The position numbers and the translations under genes are program-made. Of a DNA stretch of 64,000 bases, positions 33,660-46,600 are shown one piece after another. Source of the stretch: Asterella californica. Its lineage: Eukaryota > Streptophyta > Marchantiopsida > Marchantiales > Aytoniaceae. Positions within the stretch are counted from its first letter, which is position 1. The number at the start of each line of letters is the position of its first letter. A model generated the notes under the pieces. The model was not told the origin of the DNA, ran no database searches, and saw only the letters and a list, made by a program, of their open reading frames with translations. Location of the stretch: NCBI GenBank assembly GCA_036924285.1, contig JAYKYS010000001.1, positions 29,945,501 through 30,009,500 of the forward strand. Direction: 5' to 3'.

Positions 33660-34860
33660 GAACAGAGAACAAGAAAGAGAGACACAAGCACGCAAACAAA
33701 CGTCGCTATATATACCAACTCTCAACGCATATACACTGCCGATTCATTCTCCCAAGAACACAAAACTGAGAAATAGACCAGAGTGGTCTGTAATCTGCTT
33801 CAAAATCCTCTACAACGAGTCCCTGAATCTCAACCCAGACCCAAAACTATCGAAGCGTAGCTCAAAACAAGAGAAACATCCTTTTGCTAACAAAAAGAGC
33901 TGCCCCAGTATCACACGATTCAAATCCAAGTCCAAACAATATTCACGTACAAGCTCTTGGCTAAAGCTAGCTATCACAAGCTGTACATAACCAACTAGAA
34001 CTCCAACAAACTAAAAAGATGAAAATCATAGAGAAGGAATCAAAAAAGACCAATCTGAGAACTTTCTTCTTTCGTCAAACGGTCTTCAGATGTCGATAAG
34101 ATTTTCTTCTTTGACTCTGTTGGTCCAAGAAACCTTCAGATCCGACTCCCAACAGCCGAGATATCATCGATTTTCGATCGCAGGTGATCGAATCTTCTTA
34201 AGCTCCTCCCTGTGGCTTAAAATCGCACACACCGCTCAAACGGATCGTCTGATCTGATATCCGTCTTCTCTGATATGTGGATTTAGCTACCTTGAACCCA
34301 ACGAGACTCCAAACAAGCCATTTGGAGTTCTCCTTCAAAACCACACAAGAAATTTGATCGCATGTTACAAAAACTGACGTAAATCGACTCCCTGCGACTC
34401 AAACTCGCTCACCACATCCAAACCAACAACCCAATCCACATACAGTCTTCTCCTATGTGTAGATGAAGACTCCTTGAGTGATAAGAGTAAGTACCGAAAA
34501 AAGATTTTCAGATAGGAGCCGTGATCCGTGTCGTGGACTGGCTCCTATCACGGACCCGTGATAGGATACCGTGATGATAGCGTGATTTTTTTAGAGTTAA
34601 AGTTGTTCTTTCTGACGAGAGTATAACATTTGAATTCCAGTCTTGAAATTTGGATAATGATACTACAGCTTTTACGAGTTGACCGAAGACAGATGTAGTC
34701 CTTGAGCTTTCGAAACCCATGTGGTTCTGAGAAACACACTTCTCTTTTCAAAACAACCATGTGGTGCTCATCGCACAAAGACATAACCAAATAAAGAGAG
34801 AATAACCGCCCTGTCTCGAGCTCGCTAAGACAACAAGAAAAGAAAAAAAGGAGTGTGGTG
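33660..34860. other. Segment separating the two halves of the MULE
   Basis: Rich in A and C, with no transposase frame. Internally it holds two related blocks (around ATCCGTCTTCTCTGATATGTGGA at 34260 and a diverged form at 34440) and a short palindrome (CTATCACGG...CGTGATAG near 34545). This could be a nested LTR-like insertion or a long intron. No boundaries could be defined. Confidence 0.4.
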
Positions 34861-34874
34861 ACACGATCCGTATA

Positions 34875-36760
34875 ACCTTAGATATCGGACAGAAATAATC
34901 GTTGATCACATGTTAACATTTGTTGAAGCACGCAAAGCCCACTTACAAGCAAAAAGTGTTTCCAATGGAGACCAGCGTCTTCTTGGAGACTTTAGCGACT
35001 TTAAATCTTCACAAATCAGAGGTTTATCGAATGCTCTACGATAATCAGATCATCTCTCCGTTGACATTACCAAAGCACAAGTAAATGTTTGGATCAGCTA
35101 AGTACAGTCACTGAAATATCTCAGAGACGTTAACGACCAGGTGAAATCTTCATCTCTACTTATCAGAAGTCAAGTGTTTGAGAGCAAAGGTTTTTATGAG
35201 ATGTTATACGAGCATAACGAGCAGTTTATAGCATGCTTTTTGCACATCGTTTTTTGAGAATGCAGTTACTTGCAAGGAGATAGTGGTAGATTCCACCTTC
35301 AATACGAATAGCATGAGCTTTGAGCTGTTTGTAGTGACATGCAACTTAGGAGGGTTCGGAGTATCATTGTCTTATTTGTTCTATCTCTGAGTAGATGATG
35401 ATAAGAAGCAAGCTAGTTCTAGTCAAGAACAACATCGAAAGCATGCAATTCTTTCTTGGTTTCAATCTTTACGTAAAAGAGGGTTACGGCTAGTGTTTAG
35501 ACTTACTGATAAGAATTCTGGACAAATCGTTGCTTTTCGTGTAGTATGATTATCGATGTTCATCCAGCTTTATCTTTAGCATGCCAAGCTGCAGTAGAGG
35601 TTTGTAGCATGTGTGTTGAGAAACCCACTTCTTCTTATAGTGGGGTGGAAGCATCACGTTTGTTTCCACCATTGATTGATCAAGAAGTCCTTCGGGTGAC
35701 TGTGCATATGCCTGCACACCTTGCAGCGATGTAGAAGAGAAAAGAGCTACTAAATATGTTTATTAGGCATTACAATCAACACTCGCTTATTCCATTAGCA
35801 TCTGGAGAGTTATGTATCCCTGTAGACCTGCATAAGATAGCAGTTCAAGAAATGTATAATTGGTGCAAAGATGCTGGTCTGGTGCACCTCTGGAGAGAAT
35901 GGTACTCTCTCAACAAATAGGATTTTTTTAATAGGAGAGCCAAACCACTATTGGCACTATCCAGCACCACTGATATTATAGAGAGTCATTAGCAAAAATT
36001 AAAGCATGATTAAGGTTGGACAGACTAACTCTGATTCTTGCAGAAAGTTTGGTGCATACTATGTTTCAACATATCTTGCATGGACGTCTATATCCATCGT
36101 GGTGGGAGCAGTTCCATGTTCCAAGACGAAAACTATCAGTAGAGAAGTCAATGAATCTTCCTCTCACCATAGTGACGTTGATAAGTGATGTTGCTCTTGT
36201 GCATATTTTCTGAACCATCTTTATATGCTATGCAAACATCCAGTACTTACTTATCATCCAGTACTTACTTATCATCATAGATCAATACGCCTCAGTTTCA
36301 ATCAATTTATTGTTGGTGTACATATCTTTTTTATGTCTTTGATACTCAAGAGATGTTTTTCTAACGAGTTGTGGTTCCGGACGAGGTTAATCCTTGGACT
36401 AACGTTGTCGATATCGACTTAAATCATTTTCCTGAGATTATTCAGGTAACTCCAGATGGAGATCCGATACTGGGTGCATTGCGAAATCATGGATGATACC
36501 CTTCAATCAATTTATTGTTGGTGTGCATATCTTTTTTATGTCTTTGATACTCAAGAGATGTTTTTCTAACGAGTTGTGGTTCCGGACGAGGTTAATCCTT
36601 GGACTAAGGTTGTCGATATCGATTTAAATCATTTTCCTGAGATTACTCAGGTAAGTCCAGATGGAGGTCCGATACTGGGTGCATTGCGAAATCATGGATG
36701 ATACCCTTGATGATAACTTTGAAAACACCTCCAATAAGACTGGAGATCCTCTAGATGCAC
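34875..36760 (+). pseudogene. MULE transposase pseudogene, copy 2
   Basis: Collinear with 9160-10870. Pieces: IRITLDIGQK (about 34868), HAKPTYKQKVFPMET, VVDSTFNTNS with the first catalytic Asp (about 35283), CNLGGFGVSLSYLFYL, RLTDKNSGQIVAF with the second Asp (about 35500), MYNWCK..GLVHLWREW (about 35853), and a CKHPVLTY SWIM-like piece (about 36228). Stops and frameshifts interrupt every piece. A stretch of about 250 bp is duplicated (36290-36500 against 36507-36720). A SINE-like fragment replaces part of the 3' end. Confidence 0.8.
36290..36720 (+). repeat. Tandem duplication inside the MULE 3' end
   Basis: CAATTTATTGTTGGTGTNCA through TGGGTGCATTGCGAAATCATGGATGATACCCTT occurs at about 36301-36503 and again at about 36507-36710. 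Confidence 0.85.
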
Positions 36761-36769
36761 AGAGCGCTA

Positions 36770-36855
36770 CGACAGCAGCCGTATGCAGCCGTATGCTGCT
36801 GCCCTTGCACAGCATGAGTCCCCCGCCACGGCGCCCAGGCTACAGGCGGATTACC
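36770..36855 (-). mobile_element. SINE-like repeat, fragment
   Basis: CCGTATGCTGCTGCCCTTGC and ACAGGCGGAT are shared with the plus-strand text at 25125-25210. It occupies the place where MULE copy 1 has different sequence (10871-11030). Confidence 0.5.
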
Positions 36856-37359
36856 ACCGAGAGCTAAAGAAGAATAACACGCTATTTAAATTTCAAATTC
36901 TAAACACTCAACTAGAAGTAATAGACTCTCTCAGTTCGCAGTTTGAATCATTACGACTGTAGTCACAGAGGTTGCCATGGTAACAGTTAACTTACGTTGT
37001 GTGTGACTCACTACAATGTTTGGCTTACTGCGTATTTCAAACGAATCCACTGTGTACTGTCCTTGATCAAACACTTTAATTCGCACGAACAAGCAAAATC
37101 AAGAATTAAGGACGCACGAGGGTTTAAGGGTTCAAATACCACATCAGACTCTGTTGCCAAGTATGACATCGTACATACTGCTAGTGGGGAGTGGGGTAAA
37201 ATAACGAAACGTCAAGACGAGTCAAACGTACTGGAGGTGGGGTCAAGTAAATTTCTATGCTCCTCATCCGTTTGGTATTCATTGTGTCAAACGTACTGGA
37301 GGTGTGGTCAAGTAAATTTCTATGCTCCTCATCCGTTTGGTATTCATTGTGTCGCGTTT

Positions 37360-40290
37360 CTACTTTGTAACGGTTCATATCACGCGGTCTTCCCACGGAA
37401 CACATCGACCTGATTTCACGTGACAACGAGTGACTCAAACTAAGGCAAGCACATACAGATTCTCGCTTTCTTTGTCTACGTACAGCGATCAATTTGCGGT
37501 AAATTTACTACCGCAAGCATACATCCGCTTGATTTATGTTCCGTAAAATATAAAACTTGCATTGGACTGAATGGATTCCACAGAAAGAATGAGCCCGAGC
37601 GCCAGCCTCACAGGTCTGAATTGATCTGTTTCATGTATAGCTCGATTGATTCCAAGCTGCATGAAGTTTCAGAGGATCGATCACATAAACGTCAAGATCA
37701 GATATCCCCTACGCGCTCAAGCGATTAAGATTGTCTCTTCAAGCGACTTGGCTTACAAGTAAGTACCACCCTCTATGGATATAGATCCAGATCTGGAAAG
37801 TTCTGCTACAAACCGCATCTGTTGAACTTGCTCAGAATATCTCGAAATGACAAATGATTCAGTGACCAGAGCCACGCGCGGGCCAACTTTGGGCAGTAGC
37901 TTTGCGTGAAAAATAAGCTGAACCGGCCCATGAACTCTTCTGTTCCGTCTTCTTCCTGTGGAGTGTGGTCTGCATGCACCTCCACTTCGGATTCACACTT
38001 GATCATCTGACAAGGTCGCACAGAAACTTCTCTCAGATTCAGAATATGTTCTCTCGTGCAACCTCTCCAGACATCGGTTGCTGCCACTTTGCTGCCCATA
38101 CCGTTTTGGATCCTATCAAGAGTATTTTTGTACCTAATTAGGTCAACTGTCCAGCTTCTTCTTCATCATGCGATACTCGTGATCCACCATTCCACAGATC
38201 ACTAAATTAATTCTCACTCAAAGCACTGGACTTGAGTTGAAACGCACGGGAAAAGAAATCAATCGACATGATCTGAAGCAGACTCGCGCAATAAGCCGCA
38301 CACGCTATCGATGGCTTTACTGGAAACATATCCCTCGTGTATCTCGCTGGAGGAGGAAGCATACACCGGTCTTGGCATAAGGAAGGATATTACTCATTCT
38401 ACCTTCATGCTCCGCATTGATCTATCTATGGTGACGACCAAGTCCAGCAGAAGGAACCTCTGAGCACACCACAGGCATCAAGCAAGCTTGAGACTGCAAC
38501 TGACAGATACACTCTGCTATACTACACCTAATATCCTGTTGCAAATCTCTTAGTTACCCACAATAAGGAGAACTTCCAGCTCGTGATCATTTGATACGAT
38601 TTCCTGCTCTGTCTTTCGGTTAAACCAACTACGAACCGCATACTTGTTGACTTGAAACAGGACTTGTCCCGCCAGTATGTACCTTTCAACTAACAAATCA
38701 ATCAAGCTGACTGATTGACTGTTCAGGTGAACAAACGGCTCTACATGTTGAAATCCACATGTTCATGTGTGAGCTAGCTGGTCAGGCAGGATCTACATGT
38801 TCGAGGATTCCGTTAGCATAGGTGTCAGTTCTTAGCGAGTAGGTGAAACTACTCACGCAGAAATTTACACATCTCCACCGGAATGTGAAGGAGTGCGGCC
38901 GTGAAAGTAATGATGAAAGTTCCTCGGAACGTCTTTTGGGGACGGGAAAACTCTCCTGAGAAGTTGACACAGATTGGATATAGGGAACGATGTGTTGGAT
39001 TTCGCTTTCCTATGCTTGTGGTAGCTCGTTAAAGTAATCATATCTTCGAGTGACAGTTACTTTAAACAACCAGATACCAATCATCTATGATCATCTTTAG
39101 TGAGAACATTATGACTCGTGACAATGTTTGCATAATCATGTTAGTTAAAAGGGTGAGAACTGGAGTTTTCCATATTGTCCATTATCCTTGCGGAGATAAT
39201 AGAGTCCTTCACGAAAGAGGCTGAACACGAATCGATGACAAGATTTGTAGAATAATTCAGAAAGTCTAGAGCAGGTAGCAAACCCACGTGATATGACCAA
39301 CTACTGCAGCTCACATCCCAGTCAAGAGGTAAGATTAGTGTACACATTTTAAGCTAATTTGTGAAACTAAGTCAAATACCGAATAGGTAACAAGAACAAC
39401 TGGAAAAATTCTTAGGGTGGTAAACAAATCTTTTGAATCAACAAAGGATAAAGAGCGAGAGCTTACTTAACTAATTAACTGCGTCTTGAATTCTTAATTG
39501 CTATGTTCTCTTGTAACGTCACATTGTATGTCAAAACATTCTGTATTGACATTTTTTCTGAAGAAGTAGAGTGATAATGCTGCACGGTTATAATTACTAT
39601 GACTAATTGAATGTATAGGACAACGAGAAAATTCTATGTCTGTAGTTGTATGAATAACAGCTCTCGTTTGGATGCTAGAAGTTTCTCCATCATCACCATG
39701 CAAATCACAAGGACCTTGAAACTTGGAAGGAAAGGTTCCAGTTTTGCATTAAGCGAAGGTGGCACAAAGTACAAATCTTGGAAGAGTTTGATCGTGATAA
39801 TGAATGAAAGACTAAGTGGAGTAGTTGGAATACCTCGTGAAATCACAGATCTTGCACAGTATCAAGAATCTAAACAACACGTGCTTATGAGTAGCTACAT
39901 ACTTGTTCATGTGAAACTGAAAAGAGTAACTTTCTTTTAGTATGCATGCAGCATTAACTTCTAGGATATGTCTGCCCGTTTTCTGTTGTTGGAAGACATA
40001 ACTGTTATGCGATAAATTCTTTACTGATTTGATGAAGGAATAAAATTTTATATAAGACTTAGTGTTAAATATTAAGTATAACTAGACTAGCAAGGTGGTC
40101 CAGACTTAACCCCATAAGGAAAGCGCGGACAAATGCAGTTTAGAAAATACGTACATAGGGAGCTGGTAAGGTACACATGTGCCTCACTTTTGGTGTGCAT
40201 CATGAGTTATTATGCAATGTATAGTTTCTTTCTAGATTGTTCAATCTACAATTATATACAATAGGAAAAATATGTACACACCATTAGATC
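37360..40290. other. Stretch without recognisable genes
   Basis: Several ORFs of 60-110 codons on both strands (for example 37806-38099 minus and 39611-39940 plus) have no motif that I recognise and no splice-consistent partners, so none is called a gene. Confidence 0.45.
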
Positions 40291-40299
40291 TTGATCTCG

Positions 40300-40490
40300 T
40301 GAGTCACAACTCAATATCAATATGCTCCATTCCAGAGGTACACTGAATTGGTTCTCTGAAGGGATAGATGTTCTAGTTTTCAGGTATAATGATTTTGAAA
40401 CCCTCACAACCCTCTTTAGTAGCATGAGAGATTATAATAAATTCGGCTTCTATCGTTGATAAGATCATTACATCTTGTTTATTTTATCTC
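40300..40490 (-). pseudogene. Ty1/copia RNase H fragment
   Basis: On the minus strand a frame reads KQDVMILSTIEAEFIIISHA, the copia signature KQxxVALSSTEAEYIALSHA, followed by a stop. The rest of the polyprotein is missing. Confidence 0.75.
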
Positions 40491-40655
40491 TCATGATAAG
40501 AGATTGTAGCCATAAAATCTGTTCATCTATTACCAAATGGGGAAGAAAAGAGAACCTCAGGCACAAGAAGTCTCTCGCAACGAGAGATACCAACTGCATC
40601 TTTCTAGGCAAGGCGGTTTCATCCGTTCAGAATTCAGAGCGACTAAGATCCACTA

Positions 40656-40727
40656 GGGGCATTCCGAGAATTGAACTCGGGACCTCTCGCACCCTAAGCG
40701 AGAATCATACCACTAGACCAAATGCCC
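40656..40727 (-). tRNA. tRNA-Pro (anticodon AGG)
   Basis: A 72-nt cloverleaf. The acceptor stem pairs GGGCATT with AATGCCC, with discriminator C. The anticodon stem CTCGC/GCGAG encloses loop TTAGGGT with anticodon AGG. The T arm CCGAG/CTCGG encloses TTCAATT. The D-arm A box is TGGTCTAGTGG and the B box is AGTTCAATTCT. There is no intron and no encoded CCA. It is a standard plant nuclear tRNA-Pro and appears functional. It decodes CCU (and CCC by wobble). No T-run terminator is obvious in the first 25 nt downstream. Confidence 0.96.
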
Positions 40728-40914
40728 TATGAAGTCTGTTACCATAATTTTATAATTCACTCATGTCTCTAAGGTTTATTAGCGCGAGTACCTTATTGAA
40801 CTAGAATTAAAATCATATATTCTTTGCATACCATCACTAGTGGACAAACAATCAGCCACATATATGTGTCCAAGGCTAAACATTTCAAATGAATGAGAAG
40901 CAGCTGCGATTAGT

Positions 40915-41130
40915 GGAATTGCATGGCTATAGGTTAGTAATTTATCCCGTCTGAACTTTTATCTCTTATTTATTCGAGATTTTCAACAACTTGCTCTTTC
41001 CTCTTCTCTTTTTAACTTTCCCATAATAGACAAAATACACTACACGGCAAAAAAACTTCCTCTTCTGGTATTTACAATCAATATATAACGATACTTACTC
41101 TAATGCATAGTGACAATTAAAAATATAATC
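40915..41130 (+). repeat. Diverged copy of the 13.4-kb repeat
   Basis: GGAATTGCATGGCTATAGG, then CACTACACGGCAAAAAAACTTCC and GCATAGTGACAATTAAAAA, in the same order as 13405-13640. Confidence 0.5.
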
Positions 41131-42188
41131 TATATTTCAGATACAACCACGTGAGATCCAGAGATGATCTAGCTTCTTATATCATACGTTTGATGCTTGA
41201 GAAGATCTTATATTGACTTTTGCAATACACATACAATGTGTTATTGAGTTTTAGATCCCTCCGGTTGTGTCATTTAGATTTTCCATTGACGATAGTGTGA
41301 AGAAAAGCGTTAAATCACATCCACATGACGTGGAGCTTGATCTAGTGTATCAACAACCAAATGTTTCGAACGATTTAACTGAACGATAAAATATAGAAAA
41401 AATACTTACTATAGAGAGAAAAGTATTTCCGGATAATCCTATTTGCTTGATCGTGAAAAGGAAGAATTCAGATAGAATACCAAATAAGAGAGTGTACCAA
41501 AATCAGTCACGGAAAGAAGGATATCCATGTTGATAGCCAAAGATACTTTCCGTTGTCATTTTATAAACTATTTTATGTGTGGAAAATGTGCACTGTATGT
41601 AGTCAGAATGCAAGCATGATCCTTAAACAGCTGCCCTTTAGCTTAAGTTAGACCTTTGGTTAGTATCGTCTTAGGTTAAGCTGGGACCTTAGGCAAGTTG
41701 AGCCGTTGATCGAAAGAGGAAAAGATTGGACTGACAAAATATGAAAATATCATGTTGCAGTGCTCGTCGACATGAGCACTGTGGCATGTTTTGGATTTAT
41801 GAAAATAATCTGAGATGAGAAAAATCTATCACTCGTAATTAAGTTAGAAATAAATTTTAAATGTGCAATTAGTGGTAGAGAGGTCTGATTGTGGATATTA
41901 TTAGAGTTCCGAGGCGTAAGTTGTAGTACAAAATACCGCCCCTAGGATATCCAAAGGGGCACTGTCCGACAGTTTCTACTTAGTACGCAAATGCGTATGG
42001 TTACTTATTCTCCTTCCGTTAGCTGGTGACGTCCTCGTCACGTCACAAACGTTCAACCTCTTAGATGAGCTCGAGAGAGTTTTGGAGGTTGGTGGTTTGT
42101 TCTCATGTAGCATCATGAAGAGGATAACTCTTTCACAAAACCTTATATTCCTCATGGTGATATCTGCCTCGTTGAACTTCACATTTAG

Positions 42189-42740
42189 TTAAAATTTAGT
42201 CAACTTCAAACTCTTCGTGATCATCCATAAGAAGAGGAGGACGAGGAGGTTGGATACAACTAGGAAAGGAAGAAGGTTAGACACAAAAGGTTTTAACTTA
42301 AAAATATGAAAAACGAGATGGATCTGAATATGAGGAGGTAGATCAAGTTTGTAGGCAACAGTAGAGACAACTTTGACTATTGAAAATGGTCCTATCCAAC
42401 AGAGTGAAAGTTGACAAAAGTGAGTATCGAGAGGAAGAGCAAGATCATGGGTGGAAAGCATGACTTTCTCATCTATAGTAAAGACAAGATCTCTACGGTG
42501 GTGGTCTATGTATTATTTTTGATGATTTTGAGCGGTAGCTAAATGATCTTTCGCTTCTTGCAAAGAACGAGATAGAGTAGAAAAGAACATAGTGGTACTA
42601 GGAATATGAGAAACAAGAGGAGCAAGGAGTTAAGAGGGACTGAAGGGTCTTATCCATAGTTGATAAAGAAGAGAGAAAAACATGTACTTGTTTGCTTGGA
42701 GTTGTTATAAACAAACTCGACGGTCAACTTTTGTGTAAAG
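42189..42740 (-). pseudogene. Ty3/gypsy integrase C-terminal fragment
   Basis: The open part (42461-42189) has LSLCWIGPFSIVK, then VAYKLDLPPHIQIH and VFHIFKLKPF, the classic chromovirus-type end of the integrase. Upstream, frames with FVYNNSKQTST and NYG(stop)DPSVPLN match the preceding integrase region. Stops and frame changes make it dead. Gag, protease and RT are not recognisable further upstream. Confidence 0.85.
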
Positions 42741-43639
42741 AACGGTTCCTTCTAACTCAAAAGGGTTATAATTACTAACGTGTGGACAAGAAGAGTAGAA
42801 GTCATCTTTGAAATATCCATCACGATCACCAATCTCCTTGTAGGTGCTACTTCTTGGAAACTTCAGATAGATTTTTCTGAATCACACAAGTTTGCTCTTG
42901 ACAAGTGATTCCCTTTGAATTTGGACTACTCGTTTGTAGACGATGAGCATGTGCTGATCCTTAGATCAAATGACGCTGTTTGTATAGCTTGACAAACCTT
43001 GAGCATGATTTGCGGTGTGTTATCCATATTTTTGGTTTTTGTATCACTCCTGATGTCATTTTGTCAAGAAATTGGAGTGTCGTCTAGTAGTGGACTTTCG
43101 TGGAACTAGACCCTCTTCTAGATCAATCTTCGAAAGTTCCTCGAACTCAGATGTGGTGATCCTATGGCACAGAAGTTTCAGTAAATGATTCATATTGAAC
43201 TTCATCCAGTGATATTTCTTCATCTTTCTCAATCATGATGTAGAAACCGTTGAACAATCGATGGACTAGCTCGACATCGTTATCATATGTTGGATGCAAT
43301 TGGTTGGAAATCTGATGAAACTCTTTCATCTTCATGTTTGGAGTCCTCACCTCCATCACGGTTGTACATTGTATCATTAGTGTTGACTGTTCGTATTTGG
43401 GACCAAATGTGAGTTATTTTGAACTTTATTCTATATGGACATATACTTCTCTTAGCCATAGAGTAGTAAGATCATAAATTGCACAAGAGGGTACATTTCT
43501 ATAATGATGTAATAAATGAGAAAAGTGCGTCCTCCGATCAGAATACATATTATTCTTAACTCTCTGAGAGTTCAACCTTATCAGTCATTCTGAGAATGAC
43601 GACGATGTAGATGAGTTGCTTGAGCGACTTCATCATTTC

Positions 43640-46600
43640 TTTCAAGTTATTTGCTCATACGCTGTCGTATCATAAGATGAAAAAGAGTATCCGAGAGTAT
43701 ATGTGGTTCTAGCAGTGAAAAGCACGTAAGGTGAAGAGAAAAGAACGACAATACAACAACGCAAATTACTGATCCAAAAAATCTTTCTTTTTCTGTTTAC
43801 TTTTATCAGTTATTCACAAGATTTCAAACAAACTCTGTGGTATGTGATCTTTGCACAAGTGCATTAAACCTTGATCTAATGCTATAGCTGCTTAGCCTTC
43901 AAAAAGTGCAATCCAACAATATCCCAATATGTCTTGACGGACTACCTAAAAGAATTACACCACTTTTAAGCCAACAGTCTTCAACCTCAAAAACTCCTCA
44001 ACCTATTAATCCATCCAAGAATCAAGCATGTTCTTCTTGAAAATCTGATTTTGACAATATTCTATATGTCTCCAACGGACGCTTGAGCATGAAGTTATAA
44101 CACCCTCAAGTTTTAGCATCAAAAACTCTTCCCTAGTGCGAATTTGCACCAGATCGCGCACATATTTATCTTTTTGTCATGAAATCCCCTTCCAGCTTCA
44201 ACCCTAAGTATTTTCTTCCCTATATATCCAAATTGTCCAATTTGGATGTCTTTGGAAAGCTTTCGGTTAGCTCTTTCCAACGGTGCCAAAATCTTCTTCA
44301 ACCCACATATGTAACTCCAGTTATATATGTCTCTTAAAGTCTTCTGACCTCTTCTTTGAAAGAAATCTGTGCAAGCCCTCGTGCAATTTGGCATCTAGGA
44401 TCTAAAACATACTCTCAACTTGAAATCTGCATGAGTCCTCGAGCAGATCTGACGTTTCAGTAGAATTCCTCTCAATCTTCAAACCCTTGAATCTAGAGTT
44501 TTTGGTGTCCTAGGAAAGCCTTTGAAATCATTATTCAATGATATCAATTTCAACTCCAAATGACCTTTGGAATTGTAGTTATAGCCACCTGAAAGTTTCA
44601 CAACCCTTAATGAGAAAATTTGCTCCAGCCCTCGTGAAAGTTGTCACCTCCAACTCATCAAACATCCTTTCTCACTGAAATCTGCACGAGCCCTCTTATA
44701 GATTATCAATTTTGACTTAAGTATACAGTACACTTTAAACCTCCATATTTCTCTAACCACAACTCCAAATCATGCAGTTGAGATCTTGTTGAAAAGACCT
44801 CGTCGTCCTCTTTTCAAAGATATCAAATTTGATCCTAATCAAGTTATTTACTAGTACTTTCCTCCTCAATAAATCTGCAAGAGATCTCATGCAGATTTGT
44901 TATTATAACCCCTTTTTGACCCAAAGTCCTTTCGAACTCCTACTAAGTCCAAATTTCCCTCCGAAACTCTAAAACTCCAAGCTTTTATATTGTTCCGAAG
45001 CTAGAGAGTTACCTCCACATGTCGCCATCTGTGTTAGTTAAGTGTCATACATGTGTAGTTGCTAAATGACGTGCGTATTAGATCCTCAATTGTCACACAT
45101 GTAGTGCATAATCTCATCCCTAATTCCACCTCAACAACTTTATCTCGTCAACTGGCCATGTCATCATTTTTGCCTTATCATCATTTTTCTTGTTAGCACG
45201 TCACCAATCTGCGTCTGTCACATCAGCAACAACTTCTAATGAGCAACCTACCATATCAGCAGGTCATAATATCAGCAATATTATGGTCATGTCAGCCAAC
45301 TTGCCACATCAGCAATACAATTGTTCATGCCATATCATCAAAATATGACATACAAGCATGTCATGTCAGCATTATGTCACATCATCATTTGTCCGTTGTT
45401 GTATCATAAGGCATGAAAGGTGTATCTGGAAATACGTGAGGTATTTGACTGTGGAAAGCACGTGGGGTTTGAGAACCCCGAACTGCAACATACCAATGCA
45501 ACCTTCTAATATAAAATCCTACTCTTTACTTCGGTCAGTTATCAACAGAATTTACAAATAGACTCAATCATCTACGGTCATTACAAAATTATTTAAAATG
45601 CTAGTTTAAGACTACAATTATGTAGCCTTCAAAACACTGAATCCAACAATATCCAATATGTCGCTAATAGACTCTCGTTGAAGATATTGTGTCATTTTCG
45701 TGTTGAAAGTCTTCGATCGCTAAACTCTTCAAACCTATTTACCAAAACCTAAATTAGAGCAGCTAAATGTGTTGTCTTTAAAAATCTGATTCGGATGATA
45801 TCTTTTGTGTCACAAACAATATCTCAGTAGAAAATTATAAGAATTTAATTTTTTTATCTTCAAATTCTTTCCTCTAGTGGGATCTGCACGAGTCCTCTCA
45901 CACATATGAGATCCAAATCTTTAGTACACTTTCTCAATGGTTAATCTACGTGAACTCTTGCATAGATTTGAAGTATCGATTAAAGTCTCGATAAACTTCA
46001 ATGCTAAGAACTCGCTGATGTAGTGTCATTGGAAAGCTCTTGAAAAATCTTATCCAATGATGTCAATTTTGATCCGAATTGACGTCTCTAGTCCGAGTTG
46101 TGACCACTTGAAGATTTTAAACCCCTTCCTTGAAGAAATTGGCATGAGCCCTCGCGTAGATTGCTACATTTAGTCCTTTAACACACACATACTGAAATCT
46201 GCACGAGCACTAGTACAGATTTGACACAGTTTCAAAGTACTCGGTAAACTTCAAACCCTTGTAGTTACCACACAGAATCCGGTGTTTTTGGATCATCAAA
46301 AAGTTCTTAAAAACCCCTCTCCAATGATACCAAATTTGACCCAAATGATCCAAATAGCTGAAGTTACGGCCACTTGAAAGAAATCCACATGAGTCCTCAT
46401 GCAAATTATCATCTCCTATCTCCAAAGTACATTCTCCCACTGAAATCTGGAAGAACCCTTGCTCATATTTAATATACAATCACTAAGTACACAGTCAACT
46501 TCAAATCTCTGTAGTTTCTGAACCACGACTTTAAATCATGCAGTTGAGGTGGCATTGAAAAGATCTCGTCGTCCTCTTTCTAACGATACAAAGCATGATA

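Larger units (their letters stand above)
32419..37256 (+). mobile_element. Near-complete Mutator-like element
   Basis: The left terminus near 32419 reads GAATTTACCTGACCCCACC. The inverse of GAAATTTACTTGACCCCACC stands at the right terminus near 37256. Inverted similarity includes CGTCTTAACGTTTCGTTA. A second inverted block lies further in (32640-32770 against 37040-37120). Between them are an N-terminal zinc-finger ORF (33330-33653) and a decayed transposase body (34875-36760), both on the plus strand. The right TIR is duplicated in a 2 x 65-bp tandem (37221-37350). No 9-bp flanking duplication could be fixed. Confidence 0.8.
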
